64,000 nucleotides of DNA from Trichoplax sp. H2 (lineage: Eukaryota; Placozoa; Uniplacotomia; Trichoplacea). Location: NCBI GenBank assembly GCA_003344405.1, contig NOWV01000248.1, forward strand, positions 26,999 through 90,998, given 5' to 3'. The notes beneath the pieces are model-generated. The model searched no databases. It saw nothing but the letters and a program-made list of their open reading frames with translations, and had not been told where the DNA came from. Positions 61,201-64,000 of this stretch are shown piece after piece. How positions within the stretch are numbered: the stretch's first letter is position 1; each line of letters starts with the position of its first letter. The position numbers and the translations under genes are program-made.

Positions 61201-64000
61201 TAACTACGATTTGTAAGTCTGATGAGTTATTGATTTTTATTCTATCTTGCAAAACCTGTGAAGAGTAACTATTGTAAGCTATATGCAATTTAATTATATC
61301 ATGATTGTTACAAATACAATGCTTGTAGTGAGAAAAGTGTCTAATCAATAACTGTAATAATGCTGACAAGATTCAAAATTCTATGTAATCATAATTATGT
61401 GAACATGGTCTTAAATTAACTTCTGTCTTCTGCTTGTAAATATAGTAATTTTAGCAGATTGAATTGGACCAAACTGCCTAAAGTATTGAGAATTTATGGG
61501 CAACATCTGCAAAATCTGTAAGTATATCTCATAAGCTATACAGGTATTGTACAACCATAATACTGTCTTTTCGTCCGATACAAGATTTTATATTGATTTC
61601 ATAAATACCTATATTCGTTTCTATAATAGTCGCAAATTTTCTAATAATATAGTCATTCTTCGAGAAATGAAACTTATGTATATGAACGTATTATATTATT
61701 GTCAAAACTATAAAAATTGTATTCATGAAGAATCGAAAAAATTTTAAAGATGTAATAATTTAATACCTGTAATGGTATACTAATTTTTAACTCTAACTTA
61801 CGGTTTCAATTATTAGCTATTTAAGCTAGCACCGTCTTTATTAGGTTGATTCGCAATTTTTCGATTTAAAAAAGTATAAAGATTCTGCACTTAATAAATA
61901 TCTTTTCAATATTTTATAAGAAATCTAACCAGAAACAACCTACGACACTTCGATTTTGGATTTATATTTTCTTGCAGCGACCAGGGATTACATCATCTGT
62001 ATGCAATAAGATATTATTAATTATAATAATATTTGTAGAACATTGATTAAAGAGTAGAAAACGAAATTTACAATTGTCTTAGTGTAAAGGATATTATAGA
62101 TATCCGGAAGAAATTAGATATAATAGATAAATGTTTCCGTATGCGTGTACACTAATTTACGCTTATCTATATAGGCACCTGAGAAGCAACAACCTAAATT
62201 CATTAACAAATGTCCGCAAAATTACACTATTAAGTTTGAAATCGATGTAATTATTACAGAGAAGTTTTATTTATAACCTATAATTAGAATTTGGAGTGCA
62301 AGTACTGTACTTAAACTTTGATTAATATTGCTTTTTAAATAAATTACATATATTAGAGATTTATCCAACAATAATTTAACAAATATATGTGAGATTCCAT
62401 GGGCTACTTTTGCTGAAAACTTAGAGACGATGTAAGTCGTGATTACCAATTATTCTATTCAGTGCTGTTACCATTATCTCTGGTAGCTTGGTAATATAAT
62501 AGCAATAGCAGCCATTATAAGTTCGTTAAGATTTATTAGAAGGAATGTACAGTACATATCCTTGTTCTTATTCTTTATAGTAATGTTACGATTACCTAAT
62601 ACTTCATTATGAATGGCTACTCGAAAAACATAAAATTAAAGATAAATGATCGTATAAGAGAGTAACAAGTTGACATAAGCCGCGCTTTAATATGTACCTT
62701 ACAGTAGAAAGTTGGAGTAAACACTGAAGGGTTATTACACTTATATTTATGATTAAGAATAGTCTATTTCTAATGAAATGGAATACCACAGTATTTGTAA
62801 TCGCTATACTAACCAATTTATTACTCCTATTTATTTGATAAAAATACGATATCGAATCGATATCTTGATGATTCTTTTGTATTTAATAAAGGGACTTTAG
62901 TTGGAACAATATTAAGATATTAACAGCTACCTGTTTTAAAGGTTTAAAGAGGCTTACCAACATGTAAGTACGGTAACATATTTTAAAGTCACTAAGCATC
63001 GTGACAATTTACCACAATTAATGATTAGTATCGTTCTAATGTTAATGATATAACAATATCAGGTACCTTATCATAATAATACATGAACTGTTCTCTAAGT
63101 TGTAAGCTCTTAATCTCGTCTTGCCCATCTATTTCCAGATTAATGCAGGGAAATTCATTAGTTGAGATTAAAAAGGAATCATTCTTTTATACACCTCTAC
63201 TTAAACATATGTAAGTGCCATTATGATCTGTAAAAGTGTAAAATTCTGATATTACACGCTAAATGAAACTTTTATAACGCTATGATTAATGCTCCCGTTG
63301 GAACTTTTTCCCTCCTTATCTTGATTATCTACCGTATGACTATAAATACGTCTTATGGAAAAATAACCGTTTTCGTACTGATAATCAACTTGTAGTATAC
63401 TGTCATACCATAGAGACTTGGTTGATACTAATCAAATTAAATAATTTTTCCTGAGCAAATAATCTCTTTAAACTTAGAGATTGAAAAAACTGATCAATTA
63501 TTGAATTATATAAACTCAATTTTATGTATTTAATCATTAAAGAAGTTATTTGCTATCAGTAACTACTTCACAAAATCTCTCCCACGTTGTACACTCTCCG
63601 CATAGCCCCCCCTCCCACCCAGCCCTATTTGCACAAAACTTTTTTGCTCAACAAAATCTTCATATGCTAAAAACGATTAACAAGTAAAGGGAAATTTACT
63701 ATTAAGTAGTTCCTAATGCTATATCTTTCACAGATTTACTTATTGACTTTTTATTATAAGTAACGAATCAAGACATTAAAGTATAGATAATTTTGAATCT
63801 AATATTAGTATTAAATCTAACTAATTACGAAATATACTACTACTTTACAGACGCTCAACACGTTTATACTTGTGTTGTATGGTACCAGCATCTATCCAGA
63901 CTTGTTATCCATTGCGGAAATACGATGGCCTATCGACATGTGATGGATTATTATCTCATGTAACACTGCAAATGTATATTTGGTTAGTTGGTTGTATCGC
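43010..64000 (+). CDS. Receptor C: giant LRR receptor of the RXFP type, paralogue of receptor A, cut by the window edge
   Basis: Same architecture as receptor A: LRRNT cap (to 43281), 45 LRR exons (43400-63210) and a 7TM exon from 63851 that runs off the window after 150 nt. Each exon pairs in order with one of receptor A, including unusual lengths (69, 66, 81, 75, 78, 120/123 nt), so one duplicated the other as a complete gene. Divergence between paired exons is high, while the 7TM exon start is identical to receptor B. Two oddities are visible: a GC donor after exon 21 and a shifted acceptor at exon 4. Exon 28 appears twice because of an assembly gap. No signal peptide was found. Confidence 0.85.
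43400..43471 (+). CDS. Receptor C LRR exon 1
   Basis: 72 nt, phase 2-2, acceptor ttag, donor gtaagg. Core KVKQTVIEAVTSATF. Paralogue 3453-3524. Confidence 0.85.
43638..43709 (+). CDS. Receptor C LRR exon 2
   Basis: 72 nt, ends GT|gtaatc, so the junction residue is Val instead of Leu. Core QMSKTKTSYIGPHSF, then SNLKKLKY. Paralogue 3710-3781. Confidence 0.82.
43830..43898 (+). CDS. Receptor C LRR exon 3
   Basis: 69 nt, acceptor ttag, donor gtgagt. Core SITENRLQSYSDAF. Paralogue 3919-3987. Confidence 0.85.
44105..44170 (+). CDS. Receptor C LRR exon 4, acceptor shifted by an inserted base
   Basis: 66 nt from ATAGGAAG|T to donor gtagga. Core LSNNLKIEVQHLFF. The expected acceptor, ATAG at 44097-44100, would put the repeat out of frame because one extra G follows it. 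The AG four bases later restores phase at the cost of one residue relative to receptor A (4099-4167, 69 nt). Confidence 0.7.
44272..44343 (+). CDS. Receptor C LRR exon 5, two in-frame acceptors
   Basis: 72 nt from ATAG|GCAGG; a second AG (GGCTAG) would start the exon at 44281, 9 nt later and in frame. Core QARNTRIASVSSEHF. Donor gtaagt. Paralogue 4248-4319. Confidence 0.8.
44486..44557 (+). CDS. Receptor C LRR exon 6
   Basis: 72 nt, acceptor ttag, donor gttagt. Core DLGVNLITELDNDSF. Paralogue 5044-5115. Confidence 0.88.
44691..44762 (+). CDS. Receptor C LRR exon 7
   Basis: 72 nt, acceptor tcag, donor gtaagt. Core KLFSNKIRMIHDLSF. Paralogue 5336-5407. Confidence 0.9.
44902..44973 (+). CDS. 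Receptor C LRR exon 8
   Basis: 72 nt, acceptor ctag, donor gtaagt. Core DLTRNRLSTVNKNLL. Paralogue 5561-5632. Confidence 0.9.
45207..45278 (+). CDS. Receptor C LRR exon 9
   Basis: 72 nt, acceptor atag, donor gtaagt. Core YMNSNYISTIHPEAF. Paralogue 5780-5851. Confidence 0.9.
45482..45553 (+). CDS. Receptor C LRR exon 10
   Basis: 72 nt, acceptor tcag, donor gtaata. Core YLSNNRISTLSDDTF. Paralogue 6034-6105. Confidence 0.9.
45691..45762 (+). CDS. Receptor C LRR exon 11
   Basis: 72 nt, acceptor ctag, donor gtaaga. Core YLNQNQITKITASLF. Paralogue 6680-6751. Confidence 0.9.
45763..46348. other. 586-nt intron of receptor C
   Basis: AT-rich; no exon or named repeat seen. Confidence 0.4.
46349..46420 (+). 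CDS. Receptor C LRR exon 12
   Basis: 72 nt, acceptor atag, donor gtaaga. Core YLQSNRISFIDANAF. Paralogue 7938-8009. Confidence 0.9.
46515..46586 (+). CDS. Receptor C LRR exon 13
   Basis: 72 nt, acceptor acag, donor gtatgt. Core SLNENNLVYLQNNLF. Paralogue 8071-8160, which is 18 nt longer. Confidence 0.9.
46713..46784 (+). CDS. Receptor C LRR exon 14
   Basis: 72 nt, acceptor ctag, donor gttagt. Core DISRNQIQRIHPRAF. Paralogue 8289-8360. Confidence 0.9.
46949..47020 (+). CDS. Receptor C LRR exon 15
   Basis: 72 nt, acceptor gtag, donor gtaaga. Core TLSMNNINLLPNNIF. Paralogue 8686-8757. Confidence 0.9.
47215..47286 (+). CDS. Receptor C LRR exon 16
   Basis: 72 nt, acceptor atag, donor gtaagt. 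Core SSSNANISQIQPMSF. Paralogue 8874-8945. Confidence 0.88.
47541..48107 (-). mobile_element. Solo LTR, family B, in an intron of receptor C
   Basis: 567 bp, TGTCACAAACTGGC to ACTGTGACA, clean TG...CA ends. It matches 4385-4947 along its length. Antisense to the receptor. No target duplication is obvious. Confidence 0.75.
48170..48241 (+). CDS. Receptor C LRR exon 17
   Basis: 72 nt, acceptor atag, donor gtaaga. Core AMTDNNVDESSPWVL. Paralogue 9060-9131. Confidence 0.85.
48327..48398 (+). CDS. Receptor C LRR exon 18
   Basis: 72 nt, acceptor gcag, donor gtaagt. Core VITNTGFSNASYDVF. Paralogue 9220-9291. Confidence 0.88.
48693..49054 (+). mobile_element. LTR-like element with TATA box, in an intron of receptor C
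   Basis: Starts TGTAATTTTAGC and ends GGTTGTGACA, about 360 bp. GTGAGGCTATATAAAAGCC is a strong TATA-box context, followed by AATAAA motifs near 48880-48900. Same layout as 15980-16314. Oriented with the receptor, so it could start a short transcript containing only the later LRR and 7TM exons. Confidence 0.55.
49513..49584 (+). CDS. Receptor C LRR exon 19
   Basis: 72 nt, acceptor ttag, donor gtaagc. Core NIAGCGLKKIKASLF. Paralogue 9488-9559. Confidence 0.9.
49585..50233. other. 649-nt intron of receptor C
   Basis: AT-rich, with a TA-rich run near 49645-49675. No exon or named repeat. Confidence 0.4.
50234..50305 (+). CDS. Receptor C LRR exon 20
   Basis: 72 nt, acceptor atag, donor gtaagt. 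Core NLDNNELEIINNETF. Paralogue 10039-10110. Confidence 0.92.
50690..50830 (+). repeat. Short dispersed repeat (GATCGTCAG family)
   Basis: Second copy of the repeat at 27425-27560; shares TTTTTCAAT, GACTAGT and GGAGATCGTCAG in order. It lies in the 704-nt intron before LRR exon 21, where I saw no exon. Confidence 0.5.
51010..51081 (+). CDS. Receptor C LRR exon 21, followed by a GC donor
   Basis: 72 nt, acceptor atag, ends ACATT|gcaagt. Core SLQMNKISYIATSAF. The phase and paralogue (10486-10557, gtaagt) fix the boundary, so the intron is GC-AG. The rest of the donor (AAGT) is consensus, as is usual for GC donors. Confidence 0.85.
51163..51228 (+). CDS. Receptor C LRR exon 22 (short)
   Basis: 66 nt, acceptor ttag, donor gttcgt (weak). 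Core YLSGNNLLMKDFFS, then IQFMGK. Paralogue 10635-10700. A better-looking gtaaat four bases on would break the phase. Confidence 0.8.
51229..51870. other. 642-nt intron of receptor C
   Basis: AT-rich; no exon or named repeat recognised. Confidence 0.4.
51871..51939 (+). CDS. Receptor C LRR exon 23
   Basis: 69 nt, acceptor ctag, donor gtgtgt. Core RMSFNRLHEINFQKF. Paralogue 11704-11772. Confidence 0.83.
52048..52113 (+). CDS. Receptor C LRR exon 24
   Basis: 66 nt, acceptor ctag, donor gtaagt. Core DLSWNKIRHIHNFPF. Paralogue 12074-12139. Confidence 0.92.
52317..52388 (+). CDS. Receptor C LRR exon 25
   Basis: 72 nt, acceptor tcag, donor gtaagt. Core NLSDNRIYSGSEINL. Paralogue 12312-12383. Confidence 0.9.
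52506..52586 (+). CDS. Receptor C LRR exon 26 (long)
   Basis: 81 nt, acceptor atag, donor gtaagt. Core NLKSNGIISISSSFF. Paralogue 12524-12604. Confidence 0.9.
52587..53702. other. 1.1-kb intron of receptor C
   Basis: The counterpart of the 2.1-kb receptor A intron. No exon recognised. The minus-strand open stretch at 52755-52979 has no family features. Confidence 0.45.
53703..53771 (+). CDS. Receptor C LRR exon 27
   Basis: 69 nt, acceptor ttag, donor gtaagt. Core TLSFNKIKSIADNAF. Paralogue 14686-14754. Confidence 0.9.
53772..54832. other. 1.06-kb intron of receptor C
   Basis: Holds an inverted copy of the GATCGTCAG-type repeat at about 54525-54610 (CCCATCGTCAG, then ACTAGTCTCGCTTAG). From 54765 it is the left haplotype copy of the sequence after the gap. 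Confidence 0.45.
54765..54945. repeat. Haplotype duplicate flanking the second gap
   Basis: 181 bp repeated at 55067-55247 with about one difference (CATAATTTATT versus CATAATTCATT). The left copy ends at an LTR insertion after GCATATA; the right copy reads through. It includes LRR exon 28. Confidence 0.88.
54833..54898 (+). CDS. Receptor C LRR exon 28 (left haplotype copy)
   Basis: 66 nt, acceptor ctag, donor gtaagt. Core DLFSNLLIQINFLAP. Paralogue 14897-14962 (66 nt). Counted once in the gene; the same exon recurs at 55135-55200. Confidence 0.9.
54946..55046 (-). mobile_element. Family A LTR cut off by an assembly gap
   Basis: Begins TGTCACAAAACAGC and matches 15346 onwards until the N run. 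The right-hand contig lacks it. Confidence 0.85.
55047..55066. other. Assembly gap, 20 N
   Basis: A run of 20 undetermined bases between an LTR-bearing and an LTR-free version of the same intron. Confidence 1.
55135..55200 (+). other. LRR exon 28 repeated across the gap (assembly duplicate)
   Basis: Identical to 54833-54898 and inside the duplicated flank. An automatic gene model would read an extra LRR here. Receptor A has only one counterpart, which supports an artefact. Confidence 0.85.
55397..55468 (+). CDS. Receptor C LRR exon 29
   Basis: 72 nt, acceptor ttag, donor gtaagt. Core ELGNNKIRKIVKNDL. Paralogue 16458-16529. Confidence 0.9.
55626..55697 (+). CDS. Receptor C LRR exon 30
   Basis: 72 nt, acceptor GAAG, donor gtaagt. 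Core YLVKNEISQIEGNAF. A second AG (TTTAG) inside would break the phase. Paralogue 16666-16737. Confidence 0.83.
55874..55945 (+). CDS. Receptor C LRR exon 31
   Basis: 72 nt, acceptor tcag, donor gtatgt. Core NLSSNPLSQLPPDTF. Paralogue 16900-16971. Confidence 0.92.
56028..56099 (+). CDS. Receptor C LRR exon 32
   Basis: 72 nt, acceptor atag, donor gtaagg. Core VLNSCEIKNVTSLFH. Paralogue 17155-17226. Confidence 0.92.
56228..56299 (+). CDS. Receptor C LRR exon 33
   Basis: 72 nt, acceptor ccag, donor gtacgt. Core SLANNHLDSVHSGIS. Paralogue 17313-17384. Confidence 0.88.
56442..56513 (+). CDS. Receptor C LRR exon 34
   Basis: 72 nt, acceptor GAAG, donor gttagt. Core ILDNNHLVSFGAHEL. Paralogue 17691-17762. 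Confidence 0.87.
56608..56679 (+). CDS. Receptor C LRR exon 35
   Basis: 72 nt, acceptor ttag, donor gtaagt. Core SLNNNKLREVHLLPF. Paralogue 17839-17913. Confidence 0.9.
56680..59024. other. 2.3-kb intron of receptor C, largest in the gene
   Basis: Contains a degenerate family B LTR at about 57205-57690 and unidentified AT-rich sequence to 59 kb. The matching receptor A intron (17914-18157) is only 244 nt, so the growth is insertional. No exon seen. Confidence 0.5.
57205..57690 (-). mobile_element. Degenerate solo LTR, family B
   Basis: Shares TTAGACGCCTTTGCTTTTAC and, in order, the TACAGTACAGCAT and TATCTGTTATTTACGGTAG segments with 4385-4947 and 47541-48107. The 5' end is not clear. Confidence 0.6.
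59025..59096 (+). CDS. Receptor C LRR exon 36 (degenerate repeat)
   Basis: 72 nt, acceptor ttag, donor gtaagt. Core KLSNVGTIVFDDHVE. Paralogue 18158-18229. Confidence 0.82.
59097..59946. other. 850-nt intron of receptor C
   Basis: AT-rich with a palindromic GTATACTGCAGTATAC near 59136-59151. No exon recognised. Confidence 0.4.
59947..60021 (+). CDS. Receptor C LRR exon 37
   Basis: 75 nt, acceptor ttag, donor gtaagt. Core DLSYNKIKSNVDSWS. Paralogue 18691-18765. Confidence 0.9.
60557..60631 (+). CDS. Receptor C LRR exon 38
   Basis: 75 nt, acceptor ctag, donor gtacgt. Core DISGNKFKYFRLIFE. Paralogue 19060-19134. The preceding 535-nt intron shows nothing else. Confidence 0.9.
61090..61212 (+). 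CDS. Receptor C exon 39: cysteine-pair insert within the LRR array
   Basis: 123 nt, acceptor CAAG, donor gtaagt, phase 2-2. Reads KLANTDATVDEIEKSIEIQ, then CHDEGTHVEGVRPSCNYD. It pairs with the 120-nt module of receptor A at 20172-20291: same EIE, same two Cys 13-14 residues apart, same acidic character. Its overlap with the minus-strand open stretch at 61022-61369 is coincidental. Confidence 0.8.
61446..61517 (+). CDS. Receptor C LRR exon 40
   Basis: 72 nt, acceptor atag, donor gtaagt. Core NFSRLNWTKLPKVLR. Paralogue 20520-20591. Confidence 0.9.
61921..61998 (+). CDS. Receptor C LRR exon 41
   Basis: 78 nt, acceptor TAAG, donor gtatgc. Core NLTRNNLRHFDFGFI. Paralogue 20695-20772 (78 nt). 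The 403-nt intron before it is otherwise empty. Confidence 0.85.
62175..62246 (+). CDS. Receptor C LRR exon 42
   Basis: 72 nt, acceptor atag, donor gtaatt. Core HLRSNNLNSLTNVRK. Paralogue 21464-21535. Confidence 0.9.
62357..62431 (+). CDS. Receptor C LRR exon 43
   Basis: 75 nt, acceptor ttag, donor gtaagt. Core DLSNNNLTNICEIPW. Paralogue 21649-21723. Confidence 0.93.
62892..62963 (+). CDS. Receptor C LRR exon 44
   Basis: 72 nt, acceptor aaag, donor gtaagt. Core DFSWNNIKILTATCF. Paralogue 22273-22344. The 460-nt intron before it shows no other feature. Confidence 0.92.
63139..63210 (+). CDS. Receptor C LRR exon 45 (last repeat)
   Basis: 72 nt, acceptor ccag, donor gtaagt. Core LMQGNSLVEIKKESF. 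Paralogue 22440-22511. Confidence 0.92.
63211..63850. other. 640-nt intron before the receptor C 7TM exon
   Basis: From about 63355 it is homologous to 30651-31242 upstream of receptor B. A C-rich tract (CCCCCCCTCCCACCC, near 63606-63620) stands out in AT-rich DNA; the receptor B copy lacks it. Confidence 0.65.
63851..64000 (+). CDS. Receptor C terminal exon, 5' part of hinge and TM1 (runs off the window)
   Basis: Acceptor ttacag, then RSTRLYLCCMVP, CYPLRKYDGLSTCDGL and MYIWLVGC, entering TM1 at the edge. All 150 nt are identical to 31243-31392 of receptor B. The rest of the 7TM domain lies outside the window. Confidence 0.92.

Noticed and set aside
61022-61369. 115-codon minus-strand frame
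   Set aside because: It lies opposite receptor C exon 39 and has no recognisable domain. Opposite-strand shadow.
1-64000. CRISPR arrays, tRNA or rRNA genes, bacterial or horizontally transferred genes
   Set aside because: No regularly spaced repeats, cloverleaf-like sequence or intronless foreign gene was seen. The tRNA-like sequence at 30205-30227 is only the 3' end copied in a primer-binding site.

Overview
This window looks like nuclear DNA from an early-branching animal. Placozoa (Trichoplax or Hoilungia type) is my best guess, by inference: the DNA is strongly AT-rich, introns are short GT-AG introns, and the genes are leucine-rich-repeat G-protein-coupled receptors (LGRs) of the relaxin-receptor type, built from dozens of tiny exons. 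All confident genes are on the + strand. I saw no prokaryotic features, tRNA, rRNA or CRISPR.

Three receptor loci dominate. Receptor A (about 3.1-24.9 kb) has an LRRNT cysteine-cap exon, 45 small LRR exons and one exon holding the hinge, the seven-transmembrane (7TM) domain and the tail: 47 visible exons and about 1,560 residues. Receptor C (about 43.0 kb to beyond the right edge) has the same plan with 45 LRR exons, and each pairs one-to-one with an exon of receptor A. Receptor B (31.24-32.25 kb) is an isolated 7TM exon with no LRR exons found upstream. Every internal exon begins and ends in phase 2 and has a length divisible by three, so any exon could be skipped or repeated without changing frame.

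Region by region: 1-3.1 kb is non-coding, with a repeat at 2.46-3.02 kb that recurs inverted at 35.63-36.19 kb. 3.1-24.9 kb is receptor A, with LTR insertions in its introns. 24.9-31.2 kb is intergenic and holds an assembly gap and the remains of a minus-strand LTR retrotransposon (LTR, tRNA-Leu-type primer-binding site, broken gag). 31.2-32.3 kb is the receptor B exon; two adjacent TAG codons interrupt it, and a tail like that of receptor A stays open after them. 33.5-34.55 kb is a decayed copy of the last two LRR exons of receptor A with their introns. 34.6-43.0 kb is repeats, including a decayed second copy of the gag-bearing element. 43.0-64.0 kb is receptor C.

By family knowledge, these proteins would sit in the plasma membrane. 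A long LRR solenoid would bind an extracellular ligand, the Cys-rich hinge and 7TM domain would signal through G proteins, and the Ser/Thr-rich tail ends in a possible PDZ ligand. Both 20-N gaps fall where a contig carrying an LTR insertion meets a contig with the empty site. They therefore look like two haplotypes placed end to end, and one LRR exon of receptor C appears twice as a result.

Exons were called by eye from the LRR pattern, splice sites, phase and the A-C comparison. Signal-peptide exons, promoters and UTRs were not found.
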